A stretch of 64,000 bases of DNA. Origin: Lasiosphaeris hirsuta (Eukaryota > Ascomycota > Sordariomycetes > Sordariales > Lasiosphaeriaceae). The notes beneath the pieces were generated by a model. The model was given only the letters and a program-made list of their open reading frames with translations, was not told where the DNA came from and searched no databases. The position numbers and the translations under genes were made by a program. Below, in pieces: positions 11,782-23,260 of this stretch. The first letter of the stretch is position 1. The number at the start of each line of letters is the position of its first letter. The stretch is taken from contig JAUKUA010000005.1 of NCBI GenBank assembly GCA_030549175.1, positions 3,286,001-3,350,000 of the forward strand. Reading direction: 5' to 3'.

Positions 11782-13599
11782 ATGGGGAAGGGAACCGACA
11801 AGCTCTACATCACACACTCGGAGTGGTCGTCCTCGGATGCCTATGGCGCCAACACGGGCGTCAATGCGGGCGCGCGCGCGGCCAACCGCAGCGGGTCGTC
11901 GGCGGGCTTCAAGCGGCTGCCCTTCAACTTCTGCGCCGCCAGTCTCCAGCCCTTCAAGAACCCCGTCTGCACCCCTGATGGCACCATCTTCGACGTCGAG
12001 GTCATCGGCACCTGGCTGGCCAAGACCCCGACCAACCCCGTCAACGGCGAGCCGCTCGCCGCCAAGGACCTGATCAGGCTCAACTTTGCGCGCAACGGCG
12101 ACACAGGCCCGCAGTCCTCGGACAGGAACCGCAATGGCGGGCTCAGCGATGGCAAGGGCGACTTCATCGACCCCGTTACCTTCAAGGTGCTCACCGACAA
12201 CACCCACATCGTTGCCGTGCGCCACGGCACCTACGCCAACGTCTTCGCCTGGGACACGGTCGAGCGCATGAATATTAAGGCCAAGATGTGGCGCGATCTG
12301 GTCGACGACGTCGAGTTTGGCCGCAAGGACATCATAACCCTCCAGGACCCCCAGAACGCCGCCAGCCGCGACCTCGGCCAGTTCAAGTTCCTCCGAGACG
12401 GCGAGGCGGCCCTGCCGACGCCCGAGAAGGAAGCCGAGGCTAAGGCTGGCAACATCAACATTGGCGCACTGGGGCGCGTGGGCGAGAAGGTATTGCGGGC
12501 TAAGGAGGCCGTGGATCGGGCGCGGCGCGAGCGCGAGGCCGGCGGCGACATCAACCGCTCAACCAAGACCCTCTCCAAGCCCGGCAGCGCTAACCCCAAT
12601 GCCGCCCGCCGCCCCGCCATCCAAGACCGCAAGCTGGCTCACAACGCCGCCTCCTACACCACGGGCAGAGCTGCCGCCTCCTTCACCAGCACCGGGCTCA
12701 CCCCCTCCACCAGCGGTGAGCGCGCCACCCTCTCCGACGAAGAGTGGATGCTCAAGCCCAGGCGCGTTAAGATCAAGGGGTACGCGCGCATTGAGACCAG
12801 CCTCGGCGACCTGACGCTCGAGCTCCAGACCGAGACGGCCCCCAAAGCCGTCTGGAACTTCATCCGGCTCGCGCAGCGCGGCTACTACCGCAACGTGGCC
12901 TTTCACCGCTCCATCCGAAACTTCATGATCCAGGGCGGCGACCCGACCGGCACCGGCCGCGGCGGCATGTCCATCTGGGGCAAGAACTTCGCCGACGAGT
13001 TCGAGGGCCCGCTCACCCACTCGGCCCCCGGCATCGTCTCCATGGCCAACAAGGGCAAGAACACCAACTCGTCCCAGTTCTTCATCACGTACCGCGCCGC
13101 CAAGCACCTCGACAACAAGCACACCATCTTCGCCAAGGTCGTCGAGGGCCTCGACACCACCCTACCCAAGATGGAGGCCGTCCCCACCGAGGACGGCACC
13201 AACCGGCCCCTTACCGACATCGTCATCAACGACGTCGTCGTCTTTGTCGATCCCTTTGACGAATTCCTCAAGGACAAGGCTGCGCGCGACAAGGCCGCCG
13301 CCGAGCAGGCCGAGATCACGCGCCGCGGCGGCACCGAGGACGACCGCACCACCTGGACCGGCAAGCGGATCCGCACGGCCGGCGACGAGGTTGGCGAGGG
13401 GGGCCACGGAGACCACGGGGCCGCCGGCACCGTGGGTAAGTACTTGAAGAGCGCCATGGCGAGCTCCGGTGCGGGAGCGGCGGCGGAGGCGGGGACCGAG
13501 CAGACCAAGGATACCGTCGGTGCAGATCTCGATAACTGGGGGGAGCCGTCGCGGAAGAAGGCTAAGACGGGAGGGTTTGGGAATTTTGATGCGTGGTGA
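11782..13599 (+). CDS. PPIL2: U-box cyclophilin, peptidyl-prolyl cis-trans isomerase-like 2
   Basis: This is a single-exon gene of 605 residues starting MGKGTDKLYITHSEW, the conserved PPIL2/Cyp60 N-terminus. A U-box lies at about 44-106 (FNFCAASLQPFKNPVCTPDG and on), followed by a charged linker. A complete cyclophilin domain lies at about 333-495 with FHR at 374-376 (Arg equivalent to CypA R55), MIQGGDPTG and SSQFFIT. The Lys/Ala-rich tail is typical. Family members combine ubiquitin-ligase and prolyl isomerase folds and are found in spliceosomal complexes in the nucleus. The catalytic Arg and the Gln/Phe of the pocket are present, so isomerase activity is plausible. The 605-residue length fits fungal members (about 560-600). 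No intron is needed. Confidence 0.96.
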   Translation: MGKGTDKLYITHSEWSSSDAYGANTGVNAGARAANRSGSSAGFKRLPFNFCAASLQPFKNPVCTPDGTIFDVEVIGTWLAKTPTNPVNGEPLAAKDLIRLNFARNGDTGPQSSDRNRNGGLSDGKGDFIDPVTFKVLTDNTHIVAVRHGTYANVFAWDTVERMNIKAKMWRDLVDDVEFGRKDIITLQDPQNAASRDLGQFKFLRDGEAALPTPEKEAEAKAGNINIGALGRVGEKVLRAKEAVDRARREREAGGDINRSTKTLSKPGSANPNAARRPAIQDRKLAHNAASYTTGRAAASFTSTGLTPSTSGERATLSDEEWMLKPRRVKIKGYARIETSLGDLTLELQTETAPKAVWNFIRLAQRGYYRNVAFHRSIRNFMIQGGDPTGTGRGGMSIWGKNFADEFEGPLTHSAPGIVSMANKGKNTNSSQFFITYRAAKHLDNKHTIFAKVVEGLDTTLPKMEAVPTEDGTNRPLTDIVINDVVVFVDPFDEFLKDKAARDKAAAEQAEITRRGGTEDDRTTWTGKRIRTAGDEVGEGGHGDHGAAGTVGKYLKSAMASSGAGAAAEAGTEQTKDTVGADLDNWGEPSRKKAKTGGFGNFDAW

Positions 13600-13958
13600 T
13601 GAGTTGGGTCTGGAATTTTTGTATATACTTGCTACTGTTCACGTGCATGGCGGGTTCGGCGTTTGGGTCTCATGTTTAAAAAGGGGGAAGCTGAAAGGGA
13701 CACGGGTTGCACACTTTGCAACATGGTAGTGGTGTGGTATACAACAGCAAATGAATATATATATATATATATACATGCTAAACGTGTTTGGTTTGTTCGC
13801 CCCGAGGTGTCCTCTCTAAGCAATAATCGCTCCCCTTTTCCACACAAGTTCATATCATGAGGTCATCATCTCCCTCGGCTTTTATTTTGTTCCCCTAATG
13901 GCATAGTCATATCCAGCCCAGACTGCCTTGGTAGTACAACACATCCCCCATAAATATC
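13600..13958. other. Convergent 3' region with an AT microsatellite
   Basis: The PPIL2-like gene and the Zn2Cys6 gene converge here. A simple (AT) run occupies about 13755-13773. No gene is seen. Confidence 0.6.
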
Positions 13959-16087
13959 TCATGCTAGTAGCGCGTCAAACTCGGACCGATCCCTTTCCAT
14001 ATACACGCCGAAATCCCCCAGCTTGAGCATCGCCGGCAACATCGACGCCGGCTTCGGCGGCCCATCCAACCACTCCGACGACGACTCATGCTCGTCCAAC
14101 AGATTCGCAATCGAGTCGGCCTGCCGGATACCCGTTTCCATGTAGAGAGTGCGTAGCCGCTCAATCACATACGCCTTGCCCTCGTCCGTACACGCCGACG
14201 ACATGCCGACAATGTACAGCGGCCACACCACGGTACTGGTAGCCGACACGAGCAGCATGAAGCGATGAGCCTCGTCCTCCGGGTCCCGTGCCCGCGTCAC
14301 ATCCAGGATGGTCAGCCCGCTTGGCTGGCTCGGCTCCGGCGGGCCGGTGCTGACAGAGTCGGAGCGGGTCGAGGGCGATGTCGGGGGGCTCGGGGTGGCG
14401 CGCACTTCGACGCTGGATATCGGCGGTGACAGGGGGGTGAGGCTCTCGATGCTGCCGTCAGCCGAGTTGACGAGCCCTAGGTGCTGCGGCACGCTGGCGA
14501 TGATGGACTGTACCATGCGTCTCAGCTTGCGCCGTGCCTTGGTGAACTCGTCGATGTATCGCTCCGAGACAAGTCTTGGGGAATATGGTTGTTGGGATTC
14601 GAGATAGATCAGGGAGAGGATTGTCTCGAGGACGAGAATCCGGGCGGTTCGGATGCCATTCCACACTGTTGCGTGCCAGAGGGACGGGTAGAGGTGGCAT
14701 ATGCCATCGAGCACTGCGGGATGGTACTTGGAGAGCTTGAAAGTGCGGAACTGCCACTCCGGCGGGAGCTGCCCTGATCGCGTCTCAAACTCCCCCTCAA
14801 TCGCCAACAGCTTGTCCACGATCTCCTGTATATCTGTCATGGCGCCTCCACTGATGTCATGTCGTATCTGTAAGATCTGAAACATGAGCGTTGTCATCCA
14901 CCCTGTCGGGTCCCTGGGATCTAATAGCTTGGCCATCTCTTGCCAGAGCTGTACTAATGGCTCCGGCATGGGCATCTGTCTCTGGATGCAGCTGATCACG
15001 ACTCTTTGGCAGAGCATCGCGAACATCCTATTCCCTGCCCTCGTCTGGAATTGGGCGGGCCCACGCATCATCGCTAGTGCCGCGGCGCCGTTGACGTGTT
15101 CCTGGAATGCCTTTACCGTCCGTGTCCGCGGCCCGTCCTCCGTCATCATCTCGAAGACGCCGAGAATGAGGATTGAGAGCATGGTAGAGTCCTTGATAGC
15201 CTCGACCGGGTCCTCCAATGCGTGGTTCGTTAACCGGAGGGCTGTCCCATAAGACTTTTGGGCAGCCTCCATCATATCCCTGGACTGCGTCATGCTTGCT
15301 AGCCCCATGAGTCCCACTGCTGTCATACTGGCGAGGACGCTATCAACTTGCTGGTCGGGTGCTGACGACGCAGGCTTCCAAACATCGTAGACAAAGTCGA
15401 ACTTTTGGTGGCATGCCGTCTCGTCCATGGTCACGTACCGTGAAAAGAAGTAGGCGGTGCCGCGTTCCTGGCAGGTTGGTGCTAGATTGTAGAACAGCGC
15501 CATGGCTGGTGTGACTGGCCAGCTGCCCGAATCAGGCGACATGATGCTCTCATCTTGAGACCAGACCGATAGTGTCCCGGGACTGCTTGGTGTCCCAAGA
15601 CTGGGAACGACGAGCGAGAGGGCCTTGCGGGGCGGATCGGGGGTGATTGAGTGTCTACTCCTCGAGTCGGGTGATGAGCCGGGTTCGACGATAAGGTGGC
15701 CTTTCCTCCGAGCCTTGGCCTTTGCCTTCTTGATAACATGGGAGCTTTCATCTCGGAACATGAGATCTACGAGGTTCCGGTAGCCGGGGCATTCTTGCTG
15801 CCTCTTGTCGCACTGCCCACATCCTGGTTCTCGTTGGTCGCACTGGATGACTCGTCAACGGGAGCCGGGGGAGAGGAAGGCAATTTATGGGGTATATGAG
15901 GAAGCGCATCGCCATTGGGATGGGATTGGGGAGGGGGGGGGGGGGGGGGGCATCAAGAGACGAAACCAGGCTCGTTGAGGCCGATGCTCCGTAAAATCCG
16001 AAGCACCTGCCGGAAAGGGGGACTTACGCGAATCTTACGCTCCCGACAGTTGGAGCATCCCTTGCTTGGTTTCCCACAATACACCAT
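13959..16087 (-). CDS. Zn2Cys6 fungal transcription factor
   Basis: Predicted exons are 16087-16028 and 15842-13959, giving 647 residues. The start MVYCGKPSKGC is typical of this family. The six zinc-binding cysteines are C11, C14, C21, C28, C31 and C38 (CX2CX6CX6CX2CX6C). The 185-bp intron falls exactly between Arg20 and Cys21, so the zinc cluster exists only after splicing. A basic linker follows (KKAKAKARRKGH), then a long helical 'fungal transcription factor' regulatory region and a Pro/Ser-rich insertion near residues 475-510. Such proteins bind CGG-type sites, usually in the nucleus; the target genes cannot be told from sequence. A longer N-terminus from the upstream Met at 16138 is possible but less family-like. 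The gene has more than 4 kb of gene-free DNA upstream. Confidence 0.9.
15933..15950. repeat. G18 homopolymer tract inside the transcription-factor intron
   Basis: Eighteen consecutive G on the plus strand, preceded by further G-rich sequence, lie within the intron. On the transcript this reads as C18. Length variation or slippage would be expected here. Confidence 0.85.
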
Positions 16088-19000
16088 CGTGGGGCAGAGG
16101 AGTGGTATATAACTCCCGGCGAGGGGACGGCGACCCAACGAACGGCCCTGGGTCTCTCTTCCCGGCCGAGGACCCTTTCTGAATGCCGCACGCCTGCCGG
16201 TGGGCGGTCGGTGTTAGGTGTGGTGATTCTTGACTAATCCCGAGGCACAGGCACAAGTCTTAGCACGGGCAGCGAGGGCCAGTGAGGGCTCAGAGGGATG
16301 CAGGAACGATCCGGTGCTCTCTCCGAATCCGGTATGGGAGGGAGATGGGCGTGGGCGAATGGTGGTCGATGGCGGACGTCGAAGTTGGCGCGAAGCAGCA
16401 GGAGGCAGGAAGCAGCAGGCACACGAGAGGAGGCCTGGCGATGTCGATCGCGCTCTTCTTAAGGATTCAAGGGCTCAAATGGCTCCAGGCTGGGGATGGG
16501 GAAATTCGCGAACCGCCGGAGGCCCCAATAGATAATAGATATTGATTCTCGGGCCGCCCCCCCCCCCAGGTCGACGCGACTATGACCCTGGTGGTCTCCT
16601 GAGAGCCAATTCCTCGGTACAGTACATAGGGCTATGCAGCAGCTAGGATGGTGGGAGAGAAGCGGGCGCGTTGGTGTGCGTTGGTGTTGATGCTGACAAA
16701 CGGGGTCGATCGACTCTATGTCGAAGGCACAGCCCCTGATTCTTGGCCCATAGCCCGTGAGGAAACGGGTGTTACCAAGTGACCAGTTACCTCGTTACCT
16801 CTGGATTATCAGATCTAGACACCTTCAGAGTCCAGACGCGGGAGCGGGTGCTGCTGAGTCGATGTCGCAGCGCAGTGTTGCCGAGCCATGTTCAGCAGAG
16901 GAGCGCGCTGTCCATATCCAGAGCTGAGCAAGACGCCGTCGGTAGCTGCTTAACGGGTCGCCAGCGACAGCTAGTGGTGGCCAGCAGCAGGCGGGAAGGT
17001 GGGGGAGGAGCAGGGGGGTTCCTTCCTCTTTGGGATACCTCTGCGAGATACTTAAGGCGCCCGGGCCATGGCACCCATGCGGCCATCGACGGCGTGACAT
17101 TGGCACTTTCATTGACATCCCATTGGCACTTTTGGGAAGACGGCCCCCCTGGCAAGTGCTGCCACCCGCGCTGCCAACCGACAAGGAGCGACAGGGGCAC
17201 CAAAAGCTTAAACTGTCCCCCGCGATATGTTATTTGCTGCTCGTCGCAACGACGCCCTCGCCTACGGATTCGTTCGTTGTGGCACACCGAGCACACAACG
17301 GGTATCATGGCATCATAGCATCGTCGCCCCGCGCCCGCCCGCGCTGGCTGCCCTGGCTGTCATGGCTTGCATCACGAGCTTCCAGAAGACTTCTAGCCCG
17401 CCGGCCGACATGTCCTCCCGCGGTTGGCTATGAGGGCAGTGAAGACACATCTCCAGATTCACCGCAGACGCACCCGCGCCAGCCCTCGATTCGCGCGATA
17501 CATCGTCGCCGTGTATTCCCAGATGACCCAAATGATGCCGTGGCTGCAGGAGCCACCTGCGCACCCGCTCAACGACTCGGGAGGGTAGGGCGACGCCGCG
17601 ATATCGGGAGAAGGTTGGTGGCTTCAGGCAGGATTCAATTTCCGCAATACTTGCAATATCTGAAATTTTGCAATTTGCACTTAGTACTTGGTGTAGGACC
17701 CGCGTGTAGGGAATAAAGTTGCGCTGGTAGACCGCAAGTCCACGCCCCCCTTGGCACTGCCGTGGCCGTCAATCGACGAGTGGTGGTTGCACCTCGAGCA
17801 TGTGACACAGACCCGGACAAGTTTGTGCTCCCCAATCCATTGCATCGGATCGCCGTGGAGATGCAACGTCAGCTCCTATGCAAGGGCGTTCGAGAATGAT
17901 GCCAAACGTAACCCTGTGCCGCCGTCGTCGTCAAACTGCGTAAATGTCCCTATAACAATAACTTTGGTAACGTCTCTTACGTGCCATCAAGCTTGTAAAG
18001 TGCTTGGGCCACATCTGCTTTCGGCAAAAATGTCCAGGTTCTGCGTAGCGTGGGAAATTGCCGCAGATCCTCCCGAGCCCCTAAACGTTCGCGGCTAGGA
18101 CGGACTAGCTAGCGATCACACAGCCCTACGCTAATGACCAAACACACCCAGAGACTGAGTGGGGAAGGGAAATGCTAGGGCTAGAGGGCCTTTGCGCCAT
18201 GGCGGGCAGGCAAGGCATTCACGCAATTGAAGCTTTCAAAGTGCCAGGATGAACCGAACATGGATCCAGCGCGATGCAGCACAACCTCGTCGCGATTGCA
18301 TTTTGTCCAACCAAACCAGCTCCGTTAGCGAGCGCAGCTTTTAGACTCGACATTGTGGGCATAGCCTCCTTCACAGCTGCATGCGAGATGAAACAACCTC
18401 AGTGGGTGTAAGTAAGTAAGTCCAACAGCTGCGGGGCACGTCGACCGCGGCCTGCACCGTATGGCCTACATAGTGGTGCGCAGGATAATACTGCCATAAT
18501 ACTGCCGTCGAGGGGCTGTCGGTAGTAGTCCCTGCATGCTGCGTACAGCGACCACCGGATTGTCTTCGTTCGCTCACCGCCCGGCGTCCGGCCAGATATT
18601 GGCCTATCGGCTGGGCTCAACGTGGCTGGCGGTGGGGAACGCGCTGCGGTATATGGCATTTGATGACGATGACCGTCCCAGGCTTCCGGCACTCGTGACC
18701 GGTCTGCAATCTATTCGGTAGCCTAAAGTTCGATACCGTGGCATGTCGCGTCACCGTTGGTATTGGGAGTCCAATGCCGACGGGATATCAGGCAATTTTT
18801 TTTTTCTCTCTTGGGTGTGGCTGTGTGCTCTCTGTAATCCATGTCAGTCCGCGTCGTCCCGCCATATCTGATGCCGGGCGAGTATGGAGCAAGGCCATTG
18901 GAGATTCCGCCCTTTGGCGCCTACTTATCAAGCATCGAAATGATAACGAAAAAATATCAAGATGAAATTTGCGTTGGGCAGCATGGAGAGCCCAGCCGCA

Positions 19001-20516
19001 TCCAGATCTCTGATCCCCCCTCGGACTCTCGTGCAACCACATCGTTCTTGGAATATTGCAGCTCAGTCTTAGGCAGTAGGATATTAGAGCCAAAGGTAAG
19101 CAATCCGGGCCCGTCAGCCGGGGACTTTCAAGCCACCAGCGACAGCTGGAAGTAGTAACCCCGAGCTGTAACCCCAAGCTGTAACCTGAAGCTGCACCTG
19201 AGCGAGCTGGAGAGCAGCCCTCACAGCTAATAAGGCCGTAAAGGGAGCAGCTTAAACTCGACGCACAGGTAGGGCACAACAAAGCCTCTGGCGCGGCTCC
19301 CCGGGTCCGCTTCTCCAAAGGGTCGTCTCCAAGGGGGGAAGGGGGGGGGGGGGGGAGGGGGCTCCAACAAGCAACACTTACCCACGTCCCCACGCTCACG
19401 CTCCCACGCCATTCTTACTCATCGGAGGGAAAACTTGTCCTAAAACGGAAATCTCACGGAGATACTCCCGGCCGCTCGGGTCCAAGACCCCGGGCCACAT
19501 CCCGTACCTCGGCAGATCGGTCCCCCCGGGGCTCAGGCACAAACGTGTCGTGCGCGTTGTGCGTGTCGTGATGTACTTCGTAGCTAGACTAGGCAATCAA
19601 AGCCCTGGCCTGACCCGCCCAGCCGGCGTTACGTACGGGGCAACACTCCACTTGCGCAGGCCTAGTGTAGTCGGTAGAAATGTCGCGTAGTGCAATCCCC
19701 AATGCCACAGTGCCCATGTGCGAGATGGGTATCGCATGGTGCATATTGCAATCTCGCCACCGCGGGGGGCTTCTAGAACACTTCCCCGGATCATTGTCGT
19801 CTATTTTTACCTTTGCCCCGTTGGTCATGGGGCCCGTTGGTCATGGGGTTTCCCCGTGCCACGGCGGCCATGGCATCGCGATGTCGCGTTGGACAGGTCG
19901 GGCTCAGACAGGCGGCATGCAACCAGGCGGTCGTGTCGGCGGCGAGCTGTCACCGCCAATCCGGCGATGAGTCGTGGAATCGGACGATAATGAATCGTGA
20001 TAATGTGCCATGGAAAAAGGAATGATTCATGCCCACAGCCACGCGGGCCGACTTGTTTTCGGAGTCTTCGTCCTAGGGCCGTATGCACTGCTTGCATATA
20101 TGTACAGTACAAAAGTGCCAAACGCCCTTGGGCTTGAAGGGCGGGCTGTCATTCCGACGTCGCTGAGGGGAAGAGATAACCCGGAATAGCTACGTCGAGC
20201 CACTGGTTTGTAACTGATGGGGAATAGGCACCGACAATTCAAAATCTCGGACAAACTCTAGTTAGTAGTAGAATGGACAGAAATTGTTGAACGTTATGTG
20301 TCGAGAGAAAAGTCAATGGCCAGTGCATGTGATTACGTCGTGCTGCAGTAGGCAAGTGGGGCAGACACCTTAATTCACTATGCAAAGAGCCAGGGCGGGA
20401 TGCCCCTCATTCTGCCCCCCCTCCACTGGACAACTTTTGAAGCCATCTTCAGTTACCTCAGCAACTGTACGTAGCACCAAGCTGAGCCGGCCTACCTACA
20501 TGACCCAGCTTGAGCC
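16088..20516. other. 4.4-kb gene-free region between the transcription factor and KTI12
   Basis: No ORF here shows a recognisable domain; the longest open frame (about 228 codons near 17030-17716) is Pro/Arg-rich and overlaps others. It must hold the transcription-factor promoter and the KTI12 promoter. Homopolymer runs occur (C tract about 16556-16567, G/C runs near 19335-19365) and an imperfect short repeat of AGCTGTAACCCC type lies near 19145-19195. The base composition is not A/T-rich, so it is not an obviously decayed transposon. Long 5' regulatory DNA or a non-coding transcript is possible but unproven. Confidence 0.5.
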
Positions 20517-21730
20517 ATGCCGGTAAGACGCCCCGAACCGCCCCAAACCGCCCCAAGTTTCCACCCCATCTAACCCCCCCGGCCCCGCAGCTCATCATCA
20601 TAACCGGCCTGCCGACCTCGGGCAAGTCGACCCGCGCCCAGCAGCTGCACGCCTATCTCGCCGATCGCATCGCCACCGAAACCCCGCCCAACAGCCAGCC
20701 CAAGTACCGCTTACACCTGATATCCGACCAGACACAGGGCATCTCCCGCGCCGTCTACGACCTCTCCCCGGAACACCTCCCCGCCCACGTCCGTTCCGCC
20801 AACGCCTCGGAGAAAGATGCGCGCGCGGCCCTGTACGGTGCCGTCAAGCGTGTGCTGTCGCCCCGCGACATTGTCGTGCTGGATGGCCTCAACTACATCA
20901 AGGGCTGGCGGTACCAACTCTTCTGCGAAGCCAAGAACATGAGCACGCCGAGCGCCGTGCTGCAGATCGGCTGCCCCGTAGACCGGGCGCGGGAGGTGAA
21001 CGAGGCGCGCCTGGCGCGGAGGGGGGCCGCTTCACCGCCACCACCACAATCGCCACTATCCCCGGCGCCGGCGGCAACGGCAGAGACCAACAACAACCCA
21101 CCCCCCACACAGGCCCTTGAACCCGCGCCAGAACCCCTCCCCCAGACTGAACCCTCCCTCCCCCAACCACCACCCGCCACCGGCGATGACGACGACGAGC
21201 CCTACTCGCCCTCCAACTGGACGAACCTCGTCTTCCGCTACGAGGAGCCCAACCCGATGACGCGCTGGGACTCGCCGCTCTTCGCGCTGGTGTGGGACGA
21301 CGGGCTGGAGCAGACGCGCACCGTCTTCGCCGCGCTATGGGACGTGGTGGCGGGCGTCGCGGCGCGGCCCGTCCGCCCCAACCAGTCGACCGTGCACCGC
21401 GACAAGGACCCCGGCGGGGACTACCTGTACGTGCTCGAGCGGGAGACGCAGGACATTGTCAAACGTATTCTCGAGGGGCAGCAGACCGACGATGGCGGCG
21501 GGGAGGTCACCATGGCGAGGGTGAATGGGGGCGGGGAGGGGGAGCAGCTGGTCGTTGAGCTCCCGCCGAGCCGCAAGGTCGGCCTGCCGCAGCTGCAAAG
21601 GTACCGCCGCGCCTTTGTCGCGCTGAACCGTGGGGGGATTGGGCTCGAGGCGGTGGGGAAGCTGGCGGCGGGGAGGTTGAGGGAGAGTTTTGTGGGGTAT
21701 TTGAATGATGCGTTTGAGAGGGATGGGTAG
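20517..21730 (+). CDS. kti12: Kti12, Elongator-associated P-loop protein
   Basis: Predicted exons are 20517-20522 (only ATG CCG) and 20591-21730, giving 381 residues. Splicing the 68-bp intron (gtaagac...cccgcag) produces the family N-terminus MPLIIITGLPTSGKS. The unspliced alternative gives a Pro-rich N-terminus unlike the family. The P-loop is at residues 8-15. A DxTQGISR-type motif, VVLDGLNYIKGWRYQLFC and NPMTRWDSPLF are diagnostic of Kti12. The protein binds and regulates the Elongator complex, needed for wobble-uridine modification of tRNAs. A Pro-rich low-complexity insertion of about 60 residues (about 165-225) separates the ATPase core from the C-terminal tRNA-binding part. It is a family-typical gene apart from the tiny first exon. 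Confidence 0.95.
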
Positions 21731-22050
21731 GCGGGAGGTGATGATGGCGGAAGGAAATATACCCCTGTGGTTGCAGTGGCAGGGTGCTGGAGGGATGCCC
21801 TTCTGTCACTGATTGACGTTTTATCCTAGTGCTTGGCTAAACAAGCCCCACTGCGATTATCATACCACGATCGAGGACGTTAAGCATCTAAACCTGGGAG
21901 CTATGGATACCAGTTCCAGGCCCCCGCTGCCCAGGAGGCAAATGCTAAGGAGGGGGGGAGGGGGGGGGGGGGGAGGGAGGAGGTAGACTCCGACCCCCCC
22001 TATATTTCGACCACTCTGTATAATTGCACTGAAAGAACTACCCATGATCT
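21731..22050. other. Short intergenic stretch with G-rich tracts
   Basis: This is the 3' flank of KTI12 up to the pogo relic. G-runs occupy about 21951-21979. No gene is seen. Confidence 0.5.
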
Positions 22051-23260
22051 TCAACCCACCATAATACAACCCTCCGCATCGCTCTCTTCCTCGCTACTGC
22101 TGTCAGATGGGCTACTAAGCCCACTGGATTCAGTGCCACTATCCGTAATTGCACCCGCTTCCACCTGGGCCCTGTGGATGGTTTCGATGTTGGCGAATAC
22201 TTCTTTGTGGTTGGGTTCAACTCTCTTACGCTTTTTTGGCTTCAAGTCTTCAAGCCTGGCCTCCAGGATCTGGACTTGTTGGCTCAATTGAGCCTTATCA
22301 AAAGTTAGTTGGTCCACCTGCTCGGCTACCTCCTTGACTAAGGCCCTGGCTCCCCATCGTGACTACAAAAGCCTACGCAATTCCTTGACGTTATTCCGGA
22401 CCGATACAACGTCTTGCTGTGGCGGCCAGTAGCGCCCCGCAACCACTTCAATGCCTCTGGCAGTATGAATAGTTTCAATGGCATCCAGGTGCACAGTTGT
22501 TGCAGCCACGAATCCACCGTTATTGGAGTTCTCGACTAGGAGACGGCTTAGTAGGGGCTTGGCACTATTGACAGGCCGTATCCTACTCGCACGCCACCCA
22601 CTCTTGATATTATGGGCTGTTAAGCCAGCCATGCGTGTATTATAGTAACAGCCAAGGAATGCCCTCTCTCTAACTACCGTTGAGTCCGAATACTAGATCT
22701 TTGTGGCCAGCTTTGCCCTACAGGTTACCTTCAGGGGTAAAAAGTAAGAAAGGTCCAGTGGTTATAAAACGTGGGAGCTATGGGGTGGTAAATAGAGTAG
22801 GTGGATGTTATTTGAGTAGTAAGCCTATATGTAGTCGACTGTAACGTAGGGATGGTAGATATTTAGCACTAGTAATCGTGCTTCTCCGGCCGCGGGCTTA
22901 GTCCTAGGGATGAAGACCTTTTGAAGTTATTTTAGGGTAACGATATTGCTGGTCTTGCCTTTATTGGTAGTAATAAACTTCTACTGACTATATTGCTTTA
23001 GGACGTTAGGAAACCATTGCTGTTGGACCGATAGGCCTTTGTAGATAGCGAGTGGAGGGAGTGTTACCTCTATTACGGAGATATATTTAATGAAGGAGGT
23101 CTAAGCTCGCGATTCAAGCTGTTTCTTCTGTAATACTCGCTCTTTAGCTAAGCTAATAACTAGGCTGTTAACTCCCTAGCCTTCCATAATACCGCCTTCG
23201 TCATTATTCTACCTATTCTCGGGCTTAATATTCCGGATGGTAAGGATATCTATGAGCCCC
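22051..23260 (-). mobile_element. Degenerate pogo/Fot1-type DDE transposase relic, RIP-mutated
   Basis: One minus-strand frame reads as the C-terminal two thirds of a fungal pogo-family transposase. Recognisable parts include GGIMEG, FIKYISVIEVTLPPLAIYKG, VQQQWFPNVL, VFIPRTKPA, NNIHLLYLPPHSSHVL and AGLTAHNIKSGWRAS, plus a C-terminal coiled segment with LEARLEDLKPKKRKRVEP and an acidic Ser-rich tail. At least seven stops interrupt the frame, nearly all where family members have Trp or Gln, as C:G-to-T:A changes (TGG to TAG/TAA, CAA/CAG to TAA/TAG) would give. The catalytic LVLDG-type motif reads LVLNI, so the Asp is lost. The 5' part is missing: the frame meets HET-pseudogene sequence near 23260. 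Surrounding bases are A/T-rich. No clear terminal repeats were found. It is inactive. Confidence 0.85.

Noticed and set aside
17030..17716. 228-codon plus-strand frame
   Set aside because: Pro/Arg-rich, overlapped by other frames, no motif, no clear start context.
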